A stretch of 64,000 bases of DNA from Azolla caroliniana. Taxonomy: Eukaryota > Polypodiophyta. The position numbers were made by a program, and so were the translations under genes. Within the stretch, counting starts at the first letter, position 1, and each line of letters opens with the position of its first letter. Shown one piece after another: positions 31,279 to 42,464 of the stretch. The stretch lies in contig JBHGNT010000001.1 in assembly GCA_043228905.1 (NCBI GenBank), positions 18,724,001-18,788,000 on the forward strand, in the 5' to 3' direction. The notes under the pieces are model-generated. The model worked only from the letters and a program-made list of their open reading frames with translations, was not told the DNA's origin and ran no database searches.

Positions 31279-32026
31279 CTCATATTCCGCTTTTCGGGAA
31301 TGGGTGTCGGTGTTGCTTGCCGAATTGGCACGCTTCGCATACACCTTCAATCTCTTTCTCTTTGAATGTCAGAAGTCCGATGACGACTCCTTTCGATTTC
31401 ATTGCTTTGAGTTTGTTGAGATTGATGTGGCCGATTCGCTTGTGCCATAGCTCTATGTTGGAGTCGGCTTTCATGCCCTTTGCGAACATGGCCGATTTCA
31501 TCTCATGTGAGTCGAGAATGAACATTCGGCCCTCTCTTCGTCCGCATGCGATGAGTCGGCCCACTTTTTCGATGAAGCAACCGCCTTGATTAAATCGAAC
31601 TTGCATCCCTTGCTCTACAATTTGGTTGACGGAGACCAAATTCTTTGTAATGGTCATCGGCACATGCAAGACATTTTTAATGTAATTTTGCTTACCTTCT
31701 TTTCCGAACGCAACATTGCCGATGTGCCGAATCGGGTGCATAGTGTCATCTCCGGTTTCGACATAGCCAGGTCGGTCCGGCTCTCGAAGTTCTCGGAACC
31801 ATTCTTGATGCGATGTCATATGGTTCGAGGCACCGGAATCGACGAACCATACGTCTTCCGGACCAAAGGCATTAGTTGAGGTAGAGGCCGACATAGAGTT
31901 TGCTCTATGTTTCATCATGAACATTCCGCCACGGTCGGAGTTGTGTGCATACATTCCGCCACGATCTTCGTAGTCAGAGTTGTGCCCGTACATTCCACTA
32001 TACTCTTCGTAGTCGGAATTGTGCAC
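31279..32026 (-). pseudogene. copia-B protease and integrase zinc finger
   Basis: An open reading of about 248 residues. A repeated HNSDYEEYSGMYG-like spacer occurs three times at the start, then VWFVDSGASNHMTSH (the DSGA protease site). The finger follows, with LWHKRIGHINLNKL and CEACQFGKQHRHPFP, its His and Cys pairs intact. It is cut at the end by solo LTR X. Confidence 0.85.
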
Positions 32027-32910
32027 GTAATTCGTGAGTTGTCAGCTTGTGGAATCTGATCGTGCATCTTCTTTCGGCACTCTTCTTCATGGTGGCCGAG
32101 CTTTCCGCAATATCCGCATTCGGTTGAGTTTTGATGGCTCGGGGCGGAGTAGAAGCTCCCCCTTCTTGCGAAGGTTCCTCATTGGCTTCCGTTTTGCGGC
32201 CGAAATTGGGAGTTGTTGTTGTAGGTCGGACCTCGTCCGCCTTGTCCTTGGCCGAATCGGCCTCTCGCTTGTCCGCATCCTCCTCCTCCGTTTGAGTGTG
32301 TGTAGAGCATGTCGCCTTCCGACTCATTGCTCCTTGTACGCACGTGGTTGTCTTCGACCAATAGCATTGATTGGAGCTCGAAGAAGGAGGGAGATTTCTC
32401 CCTTGCTAGAATGCCGGTTCGCATCGCGCCGAACCGTGGTGCGAGGCCGTCGAGGCATATTTGCACCATCTCATCATCATCTATACTTACTCTTATCGAG
32501 CCAAGCGAGTCGCAAAGCTCCTTGATCTTCAAGGTGTATGTCGTGATGGACATGTCCCTTTGTTGAATGTTGTTCAACTCTTAGCGTAGTTGAACCCTTC
32601 TTGCGGTTCTGTTCGCCGCGAAAATCTTTCGAAGATTTTCCCATGCCTCCTTCAGCGTCTTGGCTTCGCGAATGTAGCCAAGCATGTGATCGTGAACACA
32701 TGTCGCCAAGAAATACATCACGCGGCTTGCAGCTTGCTCCCATGTCGCGTATCCGGGAGCCGCTTCGGCAGGTCGGTCTTCATGCTCTCCTTTGATGTAG
32801 CTCTAATAGCCTTGTCCGACAAGGTATTGGTGCATCTTGTACTCCCAAGATGCGAAGTTGTTTCGATCCAACTTCTCAGTAGGGAGAGCGCTCCCCATTT
32901 GAGTATTCAT
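32027..32910 (-). pseudogene. copia-B gag
   Basis: Starts at ATG 32908-32910. It reads as a UBN2/Retrotran_gag-type capsid (LPTEKLDRNNFASWEYKMHQ, then QQRDMSITTYTLKIKELCDS, then FFELQSMLLVEDNH). A stop sits before ELNN near 32580, with a frame change near 32280. A canonical zinc knuckle, CGYCGKLGHHEEEC, lies around 32068-32110. Confidence 0.82.
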
Positions 32911-33060
32911 TATGTCGATTCTTCTTCTTCTTCTTCTTCTCTCTTTGAATGTGAGCTATGTAGTGAAGCTACGATAGCGATGAGCCGGTTCTTGGTCGTC
33001 GGCGTAGAGCACAACACACGATCACAATGAGGCGAATGGTCTAGATCGAGCTACCAAATC

Positions 33061-33072
33061 GCTCTGATACCA
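33061..33072 (-). other. primer-binding site of copia-B
   Basis: TGGTATCAGAGC on the minus strand abuts the 5' LTR, a perfect match to the plant tRNA-iMet-type site. Confidence 0.95.
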
Positions 33073-33462
33073 TGTAAAGAATCGGGTATGATTCTTATGT
33101 AGTAGAATAGGTGTGAACTGTGTGTGTATGAGAGAGAGAGAGAGAGAGTGCAAGAGACAAGGAGTAAGACACAGAGAATACGCAAGGTTAAGTGTATTAA
33201 CAAAGGAGAAAGACTCAACTAAATACAAGGTGGGAGGAGGGTGCTTTATATAGTCACCCTCTCTCTTCATTAACTACAAGACTCATGGAGCATGGGGAAT
33301 GTGAAACCTCATAAGTTATGTGTCATAGAATATGATTCTATGACTCATACTAAATGCTAGAATACAAAGAGGTGACATAATGGTAATTCTTGACCGTTGG
33401 AATGTCTATTCACTCTCAAGGTGAGTTCACACACTAGACCAAGTTGAGCTTGATTCTCAACA
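33073..33462 (-). repeat. 5' LTR of copia-B
   Basis: 390 bp with tip TGTTGAGAATCAAGCTCAAC, i.e. GTTGAG-N7-CTCAAC, a TATA box GACTATATAAAGCACC in element sense and a CT/GA-rich R region. Confidence 0.92.
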
Positions 33463-33903
33463 TCAACATATGAATAAACCTTTCAAGCGAGCAAACATTT
33501 TACACCAATACCTTCAAAGTTTTGCGACTTGTTGGAGTTGTCACCTTTTGAATTACTTCGATCTTTACTTCATCAACATGACTTCCTTCTTGACATGCCA
33601 CATTCTCCACATTACCTTGTCTTGTATGTACGACTATTTCATCTAGAATGTCATCTCGGAAAGGAAGTGAAAACTGATCTCATGTGGGGGAATTGTTCAA
33701 GGGTTTGAAGTCGATGTCATTGTTCTTTGGAACCACAACAATATGTGACACACACTTCAAATCCTCCACATGATAAATGAAACTCTTTTGCAACATTGCT
33801 TTGAACTCCTTTATAAGGTCTTCCTTTTGCGCAATCCCCAATCGCCGAAGCTTTTGGGTAATTCGTACACTTTCCTTCAACTTGATGTGGTGCTTGTGCC
33901 TTC
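33463..33903. other. unassigned remnant
   Basis: A short minus-strand reading (33680-33880) contains IVVVPKNNDIDFKPLN and may be a degraded retroelement protein. The match is too weak to name. It continues the same old layer that copia-B entered. Confidence 0.25.
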
Positions 33904-34416
33904 TCTTATTTGTGAATAGTCATTTATGAATATGGCCTAATAATGTTCCACTGGTTACCCCAAAATCACATTTTGTAGGATTAAAACTCAACCGAGTCAT
34001 TTAGCATTTCTCTAAACACAGTCGTAAATGCTCGAAATGATCAACTTTCTTGCTATAAACTGCAAAATCATCCAGAAATACCTACATAAAAGGAATGTAA
34101 TCAACAAAAATTTCCATTATGATCCTCAAAAATGTTTCTGGTGCCATCTTCAAGCCAAACATCATGACAATTGCAACAAAGACTCCCCACTTGGTGACGA
34201 ATGTCGTTTTTTCTGGATCATCTAGATGCATTGGATTTTGTTATAGTCACTAAACCCATCCAGAAAACTATATATTTCAGGTCCTGCTACGACATCAAGA
34301 ACTCCATCAGTAAAAGGTAAAGGAAATGCATCTGTGGTGGTTATGGCATTGAGTTTTTGACAGTTGACACAAACTCTAATCTTGTCGTGTTTCTTTGGTA
34401 CAACTACTATCAGACT
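33904..34416 (-). pseudogene. second gypsy RT fragment
   Basis: The minus strand reads VVVPKKHDKIRVCVNCQKLN, DAFPLPFTDGVLD, YSFLDGFSDYN, then FLDDFAVYSKKVDHFEHLRLC and GVTSGTLLGHI. This is the same RT region as 25527-26066 and clearly related, but a separate copy with its own lesions. It ends abruptly at 34417 against copia-A sequence. Confidence 0.82.
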
Positions 34417-35337
34417 CAACCATATGGCTCAAGAGGCTATTAAGGGATCTGCAAGTGGAGGTGTCCGAACGACAGTAATATACTGCGACAACCTCAACAA
34501 CATCCAACTAGCTAAGAACGAGTCCTCTTTGGTGAAGTGGAACTCATGTATGTTTCGACGGATCAGCAAGCTGCCGATATCTTCACCAAACTTCTCAGCC
34601 TAGACAAGTTGCGACATTTCTCGAGTATGCTTGACTTGCAGCACCTCGACATCCTGAACTTGAGGGGGAGAAGTAGCGAAATCAAAGGTGAAAAGGAGAG
34701 AGATGAAGTCTAAAAAGCCAAATTGGACGTGGAATTCAATTTTGGGATGGTTGAAGAAGTCGAGGACAAATGCAGGGGGAGTGATAAAAAAAACGAGCCG
34801 GAGTAAGAATCAACCTAACAAGGGGGAGTTAGAGCCGAGAAAGGGAAGGCAGGTGGTAGAGCCAAGAAGGGCAAAGCCGACATGAACAAGAAGAGCATGA
34901 CCAGGACATGGTTAGATGTGGTCGAGGGCCTAGAAGAAGACGAATTGGAGACAACTGATTCAGACAAGAGTGGGATCGAATTAGAGACTGCGGATTTGGT
35001 CGAAAGGCATGATTCGAGCGAGCTCAATCACATGGAGGCCAAGCTGACGAGAGGGTAGTTGAAGCTGACATCGAAATGAAGGAGTAGACGGGTTGAAGGG
35101 TGCCAATGTTGAGACAGAGAGGGAGCTGATAAGGGCCTGAAGAGTAGGCGAGTTGACCATAGGGATTGAGGTGCGCGGGATTGGATGGGTCAAGAAGCAT
35201 TAGACCGGAGGAGTCATGGAACGCGGGACCAGACCAAACGAGGAGCGCAAGCAAGGCATGAAGATGTTAGGAGAAATCGGAGCCTAGAACTTGCTGGAGC
35301 TGACACATCAGGACCTCAAGTTGAGCTTTAGGGGGAG
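34417..35337 (+). pseudogene. copia-A-like RNase H end and 3' untranslated region (5' truncated)
   Basis: The plus strand matches the copia-A RNase H from CATATGGCTCAAGAGG onward, including YCDNLNNIQLAKN, with frame breaks and a deletion of the HIEVHYHF part. The untranslated region and a purine tract AGGGGGAG lead into the LTR at 35338. It is a more diverged family member, joined without an LTR to gypsy RT. Confidence 0.8.
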
Positions 35338-35777
35338 TGTTGAGTGACAAGCTCAACATGGGCCAAATCGGCTGAAGAAGTCGAGAGCCGGATCGAATGA
35401 AGATCGATCGACTAGGCCCGAAAACCAAATCGTCTGATCAAGTAGGATGGAATCCAATAGACCGTTTGGATAACCTATATGCCTATTTTAGTGAATAGGC
35501 CTATTATAGGCAAATTAGTGTCAAGCTCATTTATGAGCATTAAAATACTGATAGTACTTGTGTCAGCCCACTCGTTAGGGCTTGTATAAAAAGTGCTCTA
35601 TGAGCACATTGTATGTATAGAGAATATTTGCTAATTGAAGTTTGGTTGTCTACTCTATCTTTGTCTCTCTCTCACGCGTTTATCCATTCTCTATGTTTTT
35701 ACCTAACTGTTGTATTTCTAGATAACTGACTGTGTATTTTGTGCTTTGTCTAACGCCTTTGCACGTAATCTTTTACA
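35338..35777 (+). repeat. copia-A-family LTR, plus orientation
   Basis: Starts TGTTGAGTGACAAGCTCAAC (hairpin tip) and ends near CTTTTACA. No primer site follows; instead an inverted LTR of the same family begins at once. Confidence 0.8.
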
Positions 35778-36174
35778 AATAACGTAGGCGGAAGCTTGTA
35801 CACAAAACACAGTCGGCTCTGCCGGAGAGTACACAATATGTGAGAGAGATAGAGAGAGTAGACACAAAAAACAATTCAAAAGAATAACACCTTGTACATC
35901 AGAATGTGCTTAGTGAGCACTTTTATACAAGTCTCTAACATAGGTTGACTCGAGTATTGACAAGTACGTGAATGCTCATAAATGAGCATCTAACACTGAT
36001 TATACCTAATATTTCTATTACTAAGAATAAGAATAAAGGCCTCCAACGGCTTGTCGGCTCTCCCGACCGATCCAGTCGTTGGCTTCTTTAGCCGATCAAG
36101 TATTCGGCCTCCAACCAATCCAACTATCGGCTTCTTCAACCAGTCTGGCTTCATGTTGAGCTTGTCTCTCAACA
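35778..36174 (-). repeat. copia-A-family LTR, minus orientation, adjoining the previous LTR
   Basis: Ends on the plus strand in CTTGTCTCTCAACA, the reverse of the hairpin tip. The U5 ends of the two LTRs face each other, making an inverted repeat with arms of about 400 bp, diverged but alignable. Confidence 0.75.
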
Positions 36175-37239
36175 TTATCAATAATTAAATATAGCTAAAG
36201 TGAAAAACGTTAACTAATTAGAACAAGAAGATCAATTAATAACTAAGAATAACTTAAACGAAAAATGTTAACCAATAGGAATGAGAAGATCAAGGGTTTG
36301 ATCCTCGTTACGACCTTTCAAGGGAATATGTGAGTTATGACGAGAAGGTTATGACAATGAGGTAGATATTGACATGTTGATAAATATTATGCTAGCACCA
36401 AGCACCCCGGTTAAGATTAGGATAGGTGCATGCTAAAATGAAAAGCACTAATGGATGTTAACAAAGGCACCACTATTTTTATTGAGCAAAGGAGCTCCAA
36501 AATGCTAAAATAGAGCAAGAGAGCTTATTACCTGGGATTGACATTTTGAGACAGATGCCCATGCTTTTTCAGGAACAGACTATTGTAGGATAGTGAATCA
36601 AGAGGGCATGTCGGAGGCCTATGATGACAAGAGGCGACATGGTTGTCGTTCATAGCCTCGCTACGCCCAAGCATGAGGATATCCTCTAGACACTTTTCTA
36701 ATCTGTTTGCTTTATTTCTCTTAATCCCTCATGCCTATGTAACATGGTGATCTTATTGTAAAAATGATTATATCTCAATCGCAAGGTTTTAGGTGTTATT
36801 GTGAAGGACATTTATTGTCAATAAACACAATGTATCTTAATGTCAAATTAAGGAAAACATTGTAAGTTGTCAAAAGTTTCCACTTTATGTATAAAATCCG
36901 TATAGTCAACAAAAATGAAGTTGTAACACTACTCCTTATGAGTTTCCAACAAGTAAGGATCGTAATAGAATTTCAAGCTCAAATATCTGAGCATGGAATG
37001 TGAAATTACGCGATAATCTACCTTACTTTTGGTGGGAGACTAATTCGGGATCTGCACATCAAAGTGTTTGGTATGTCAACATCTTGAATTCTCTATGGGG
37101 TTCATAGAATTTGTTAAATTGGTTCTGCAATTGAAGTTCCTCAAGAGAAGTTACAAAGAAAAGAGTTTGCTAAAGATGACAGTCAAGCCCGCACCATCGA
37201 ATCTCGAAAAACCCAATGTTTGGCCAACCGAGTGGCATA
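36175..37239. other. unassigned AT-rich intergenic sequence with a short tandem duplication
   Basis: Two similar stretches near 36185-36240 and 36243-36300 share AAAAAYGTTAACYAAT and AAGAAGATCAA, an offset of about 60 bp. AGGGTTTGATCC near 36294 is B-box-like, but no A box pairs with it. Nothing else is supported. Confidence 0.4.
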
Positions 37240-37590
37240 TAAATGTATAATTGTGTATAATTGCATGTGTGCATGTGTATATGTATGAATGTATAAATCT
37301 ATATGTATTGATGTGCGCGTATGTGTATGCTTGTTCATGTATGTGTGTATATATATGTATGTTGATCCATGAATTTTCATGTGTATGTGAATTTCTATGT
37401 ATGCATATGTGTATGCTTGTTCATGTGTGTGTGTGTATCTATGTTGATGCATGAATTTGCATATGTGGATGTTAATTTCTATGTATGTGTATGTTTGGTT
37501 CTGTGTATGTTAATTTCTATGTATGGATACATATGTGTATGTCGTATGTGTATGTATGGTTCTTGAGTATGTGTATGTGTATGTCTAGAG
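37240..37590 (+). repeat. TGTATG-type microsatellite tract
   Basis: About 350 bp of imperfect TGTATG/TGTGTA units with higher-order copies of TGTATGCTTGTTCATGTGTG. Readings across it on either strand are artefacts of the repeat. Confidence 0.85.
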
Positions 37591-37994
37591 AACATTGGTC
37601 ATGATGCTATCACGATCAATCCGAAGCATGAAATCATTAGTCTAAGAAAGAGTTCCATTTACCCCCATGTTAGTAGAAGCACTTTTTCAAGTAGTAGTTT
37701 TTATTAATAGGATATATAGCCAATCACAAGATACGATATCTTGTCAAACTTTAAAGGCAATTCTATCACTCTATGAGTTCGGAGATACTAGCTCTTGGTA
37801 GTATTGTAGTAAGTTGGCTTTTCACAAATAATGTAGACATTAATAACCTACCTCCTCTTAAGTACGACCACGAGACTAATAAAACTTTAATCTCGCATGA
37901 GGTCGTTGCTGTGATGTGGGATGCCTGAAGGAGGAAAAAGGAAAATGTAGATGATCCAATAATGACTATAGTCTATCTACATTAAAAATTAAAG
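37591..37994. other. unassigned intergenic sequence
   Basis: No gene or element end is recognised. Confidence 0.25.
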
Positions 37995-38070
37995 GTAAAT
38001 GGCTTAGTGGATAGAGGCATTAACTTCATACAATAGGTGTAGAGTTCCAATCTTTTTCTTTTATAAAAAG
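37995..38070 (+). mobile_element. tRNA-derived SINE-like unit
   Basis: TGGCTTAGTGG (about 38000) and GAGTTCCAATC (about 38042) sit at tRNA-like A/B-box spacing and are followed by a T-rich tail. The B box is degenerate. Confidence 0.5.
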
Positions 38071-38149
38071 ATACTTCCCATTAGTTAGGTAGAGTGTCTT
38101 TACACTTCAATATGTTCAACAAAAATGTCATCATACACATTCAACCACA

Positions 38150-38660
38150 TTAGCCTAGTATGCATTTATCATTTTGTAGTATGTAAAATTTCAAAAAAAT
38201 ACCATGTACCTTGTTGCCAAGGTGGAAATAACCATTTTGGCGTGGTGTAACACCACTTTGGCACGCCATCGACATAATCCACCAAGGGTGAATATCTAAC
38301 CATGATTGTTGAAAAGAAAGTCTTGTTGTAGCTTCCACCATGTCTAAAGTTCCTTCCAACTCTTCATATTGAGCTCGTATATTCCTAATTAAGTCATACC
38401 ATAGATCAGTGATTGTCTCCTTTGGTCGACTTTCTTCTCCCACGAGAGCTACTTTGCATCTAGATTTCCAAATGTTCCATAACGTGATAGAGGCTATGGT
38501 GAGCCAAATGTCACTCAGCCTATTCGAACACTAAATTTGCAATTCACTACTTGGTTGTACATTCTTTGCACACAAAACGCCTTCAGCTTACCTAGGTCTC
38601 CTAATATCCAAGCTTTCTTCTCCAATCTCCACCATAGTGCAAATCCCAAAGATATGGAGC
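38150..38660 (-). pseudogene. LINE-type relic (region before RNase H)
   Basis: The minus strand reads IASITLWNIWKSRCKVALVG followed by a 97-residue open segment. An ALW-x-IWK-x-RN motif is characteristic of the stretch between the RT zinc-binding domain and RNase H in plant L1-type LINEs. It is heavily degraded upstream. Confidence 0.5.
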
Positions 38661-40579
38661 CTTCCAACCCTGCACTTCATCAGTATTCTCATTAGAGTTC
38701 CAATCTTTGTTAGCACGACATGTATTAAGGAATATTTTTTATTCTCTTTTGTATTGTGGTGTGCATGTGTTCCTTTGTGCCACCTTTTAGCACACCCTTT
38801 TTAGCATGCATGTAGCTAAGCCAACCTAAATGGGTACCTTTGTATTAACTATAAATTGAGCAAGATGTAAGAAGCTAAGTAGGTTGCTTTTGATCTCTTA
38901 TGTGCATTTCAAAGTATTTTTGAAGAAAATAGGGAATATTTGCATTTAACCCATTTCACTCTTCTTTGAGCATTTTATTCTTAGGTTTTTGGCATTTTTG
39001 TTGGCTTGAGGAGAAGGTTTCAATGTTCGTCTTTTGGGGATTTTGGAGCTTGACATTAGGATTTCGCATGAAGGTATGTCACTTTCTTCACTTCATCTTT
39101 GCTACCTCCTCTTCCACAAAGGAGGTCGTCACAATTTTTATCATCACTGAGCTCATTATGTGTGGACGACTTCGTGAAAAGATTAAGCTCGATCGCTTAC
39201 CAATCATTAGAAGGGAGCACGGAGTGGCCCAAGGACACTACTCACAAAAGTCCAATGAATCACAAGAACATTTCAAGGGGTGCTGCCAATATGAGGAGCC
39301 ACGTCCTAGGACTAGGCAAAGAGGAATGTCGACAAAAGTCTTCTGGTACCTATACCAAATGAGTATGTTGGTTCCTATCACCCACGTTAATTGGTTATGG
39401 TAGTAGAACCAACTCTATGAATTCTTTAAGGTCCTCGAATAAATACCCGGAGCCAATGTAAATAACTCAAGAGTCAAATGAGGGGTATTTTCGTAAATTT
39501 CAAGAGGGTTAGAAAATCACGTACAGAGTTAACGTCGGTCTGTATTTGCACAATTGCAGAGGAACACCCTCTTTTTAATCAAAACAGAAAAACGAGGACT
39601 AATTGATGTGGTAAATTTATTCCGAAATATCTGGTTATTATTTAAAAAAGTAAATATTGGAGATCATTTTGAAAGGAGAGGATCTTCCGGTTGTTGTTCA
39701 ACTAAATCGTTTACCGTCTCAAAAAAACGAAAGAGCATTCAATTTTTTAAAAACTAGAAATTAAGACCCAAACGAAAACCATAAAATAAAACCTGAAAAT
39801 CCAAAACTATGTAGTTGATAAAGAATGAGGATAGCGTGCTTTCTCTCTTTTTAAAACCTTACGGTGCTAGCACCTCAAATCACACACATATCCCACCTTC
39901 ATGAATCTCATGAGTTGCTAAAGTAGCTGCTACTCCGCTTCCTTCTACTTGGCTGCAGGCCTTCTCTTTCTTATTAAGGAATGTTCAATATTTTTGACTT
40001 GGAACTCACCCAACTCTTATAAACTTTTATTCATATTATTAGCTCATAGATAATAATTTATCAACACGGGATAACCACGATATGATCGTCCAATAGAAAA
40101 TGAAGCAAACGCTGCAGGTATAATAATGCCACGAATATCATCAACATTACATTGACGACGTTGCCATGGTGAATTAACCGGCAAGAAGAAAAAGATATGA
40201 GCGATGAACACTGTAGTTAATTACTCCACACTTATGAAACATGTCGATTGCCTTGATCGAACCAAAATGGTCATCAAACAGTGCATAAGAAAAAAAACAA
40301 GAACGATATGATGATGGCACAAAGATAACAGAGCGTTGGACAAACACATTAAACTCGTATTAATTAGTCTCTTAATTAAAACCATGGATAACAAGCTACG
40401 AACAGATTAATCAGCTCGGAACCCATGATTGAGCAATAAGAGGAAGAGATTATAAGGATATGAAAAAATTGACCATATGTATTAATCCGCGGTACTTACA
40501 TTCTCAAACAATCAAAGAAAGGGACTAATGTAATGATTCAGCAAGAAAACGGCGATGACCTTCACAAAGGTGGCAATGA
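38661..40579. other. intergenic sequence downstream of the F-box gene
   Basis: A 145-codon plus-strand reading at 38966-39403 begins hydrophobic and has no recognisable domain; an overlapping reading in another frame looks no less plausible. I take neither as a gene. Short A/T tracts and no element ends are seen. The F-box 3' untranslated region presumably lies within 40300-40579, but no clear polyadenylation signal can be chosen. Confidence 0.3.
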
Positions 40580-41866
40580 CTATTTTGAATTGCACACAAG
40601 AAAATTATCTAGGGAAGGCTCAAGAGCGTACACATCTTTGATACATGCGTGAAGGTCTGAAAGAACTTGACTCTGGGGAAGCCATCTCCATGCTTGAGAC
40701 GAAGCATCGTAGACAATACACCCTTCGCTACTGTTCAGATAAACCATGTCCTTAGCCGCTACACAAGAAAAACCTTCGAAGCAACCAGACTTGAGAATCT
40801 TCGAAAACATATCAACAGGTACACTCGCAATCTCGATCCAAGCTTTTACTGTGTCATCAAGTTTCCACATCTTGAAAGCTACGAATTTCCTCTCGGAGTC
40901 AGTCTCTAAACTGTTCTCAGATGAATCATTTCTTTCTTCCCGGTCATTTTGATTATCTTCCCTCTCTTCTCCTTCTTCCTCGTTAGTCCATGTTCTTTCT
41001 CCTTTGTTCTTTTTTCTTTCCCCTTCATCGGATACTGCTGCTAAAAGAATGATAGAACCTGCGCTGTCAACTAGACATGGAAAGAGAAGATTTAAAGGAA
41101 AAGAAACTTCATGCTCGCGCCAACATAGAGAAACTGTGTTGAAAACCATCAGTTTGAACGGGAAGCTTGTGATAACCATCAAATCTGATCCGTGGAAAAT
41201 ACCATTACTCTCAAAGAAGAGAATGTCTCTGTTCTTCCTGCAAACATTCCATTGATTTTTCACGGAATCGTAAACACACGTTTCTTGTTTGCAACCATTT
41301 GCATTTCCGACACAAACAAGTTCGAATTTATTCCTGCCTTCTTCTTTGAATGTTCTTAAGTTGGTAGAAACGATGTTCCACAGTGCTTTTTCATTAGATC
41401 CTGAAGAAAACATAGCTATCTTCCGTTTGGATTTGGTCACCGGATTACAGACAAGAAATGATCCTTCGCCATCACTGAGGCAGAGAAGACCTCTTGAAGC
41501 AGAGACCACAGAAAAGTCAGTTTCTTCTTCTCTGAGAAAATCTAGAGAAGGACGATGCCATGTTTCTTGCGATGGATTGAACACTAGAAGAGGAAACTCG
41601 TGGTTCCATGTGGAGAGAAGAAGGAAAGAGATGTCTTTGTCAGAATTCTTTTGAGCTGATTGTATCGACCTAGCAGAATCTCCATTTCCACAGCCATTTA
41701 CGTCGTTGCATTGTAGAAGAAACTCAGGTGAGAGAATGTACGAATTCCATGATTTGCAAACGCATCGGAAGCGCAAGAGAGAAGAAACGGGAAGAAGAGG
41801 AAGCAATCTCTCGAGAAGGACATCTGGGAGGTTACACCAAACACGTTTTTTCATACAAGGAGCCAT
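40580..41866 (-). CDS. F-box protein (F-box plus kelch/FBA-like C-terminal region)
   Basis: A single-exon ORF of 428 residues and the only intact host gene in the window. Residues 8-52 form an F-box (VWCNLPDVLLERLLPLLPV then RFRCVCKSWNSYILSPEFL), which in this family docks the protein to SKP1 in an SCF ubiquitin ligase. Residues 77-270 and 327-428 have the repeated hydrophobic-W pattern of a kelch or F-box-associated propeller (LLCLSDGEGSFLVCNP, VYDSVKNQWNVC, MVYLNSSEGCIVYDASSQAW) that would select the substrate. Residues 280-326 are a very acidic, Glu/Asp/Asn/Ser-rich insert, probably a disordered loop. The length is usual for plant F-box/kelch proteins. The ATG at 41864-41866 is the first in the frame and no upstream ATG is seen in the likely leader. 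Confidence 0.9.
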   Translation of the reverse strand: MAPCMKKRVWCNLPDVLLERLLPLLPVSSLLRFRCVCKSWNSYILSPEFLLQCNDVNGCGNGDSARSIQSAQKNSDKDISFLLLSTWNHEFPLLVFNPSQETWHRPSLDFLREEETDFSVVSASRGLLCLSDGEGSFLVCNPVTKSKRKIAMFSSGSNEKALWNIVSTNLRTFKEEGRNKFELVCVGNANGCKQETCVYDSVKNQWNVCRKNRDILFFESNGIFHGSDLMVITSFPFKLMVFNTVSLCWREHEVSFPLNLLFPCLVDSAGSIILLAAVSDEGERKKNKGERTWTNEEEGEEREDNQNDREERNDSSENSLETDSERKFVAFKMWKLDDTVKAWIEIASVPVDMFSKILKSGCFEGFSCVAAKDMVYLNSSEGCIVYDASSQAWRWLPQSQVLSDLHACIKDVYALEPSLDNFLVCNSK

Positions 41867-42130
41867 TGAAAGTTTGTAGGAGGTAGCAGATAAGAGAGGG
41901 AACTGGAATCGTGAAACCGTTCAGAGAGAGCTGAGCTGAGCTGAGTTGAGACAGACAAACAGGAAGAAGCAGAAGCAGTACGTGTACTTGCCGCTGAGAG
42001 AATATGAAGAAACAGTTGATAAAATCCTGCAGAAGTGAAGAAGAAGAAGAAGAAGAAGAAGAAGAAGAAGAGGCCGTTGATAAGCGTCTGAGTGAGGAGA
42101 GGAGGAGGAAGTGTTGTTTATGGGGATGGG
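41867..42130 (-). promoter_or_regulatory. 5' leader of the F-box gene
   Basis: CT-rich in the gene sense, with a CTT-repeat tract (GAA repeat at 42033-42071 on the plus strand) and an AGCTG repeat near 41935. No upstream ATG lies between 41880 and 42110. TTTCTGCAG in gene sense near 42030 could be a 3' splice site of a leader intron; this is only a possibility. Confidence 0.6.
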
Positions 42131-42149
42131 AGTCGAGTCGTGCGTGAAG

Positions 42150-42166
42150 CCTATTTATTATATACG
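42150..42166 (-). promoter_or_regulatory. probable TATA box of the F-box gene
   Basis: In gene sense CGTATATAATAAATAGG lies about 285 bp upstream of the ATG, leaving room for the CT-rich leader. It is the best TATA match in the upstream 400 bp. Confidence 0.6.
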
Positions 42167-42170
42167 GATT

Positions 42171-42428
42171 ATTCGATGGATGGATGGATGGATGGGATGG
42201 ATGTTATTAGTGAGCTGAGTGTGTGTGTGTGTGTGTGTGTGCATACAATACATACATATATATAAATACAATAGATAGAGATAGAGAAACACATTATGTA
42301 CATAGTAAAAAAAAAGGAGAGAAGGTTTCCCGCTATATTTAGCACGTGCTTGCTCCCGCGAAAATTTTAAATATAAAAAGAAGTAATGCATCCCATACAC
42401 TATGCGTCGTCCATGTGTGTGTCCTATA

Positions 42429-42464
<36 letters not shown>

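Larger units (their letters stand above)
26935..33462 (-). mobile_element. copia-B element (Ty1/copia)
   Basis: LTRs at 26935-27322 and 33073-33462 are flanked by a perfect TCAAC duplication (26930-26934 and 33463-33467). The primer site at 33061-33072 and a purine tract at 27323-27334 (GAGGGGGCGTG on the minus strand) abut the LTRs. The body encodes gag, protease, integrase, RT and RNase H in Ty1/copia order but is broken by two solo LTRs, an internal RT deletion, frameshifts and stops. A plus-strand relative lies at 48254-56629. Confidence 0.93.

Noticed and set aside
37183-37566. ORFs rich in Tyr, Val, Cys or His.
   Set aside because: They are products of the TGTATG microsatellite.
38966-39403. 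A 145-codon hydrophobic-start ORF as a possible membrane protein.
   Set aside because: No domain, an overlapping alternative frame of similar quality, and no promoter or splice context. Support is insufficient.
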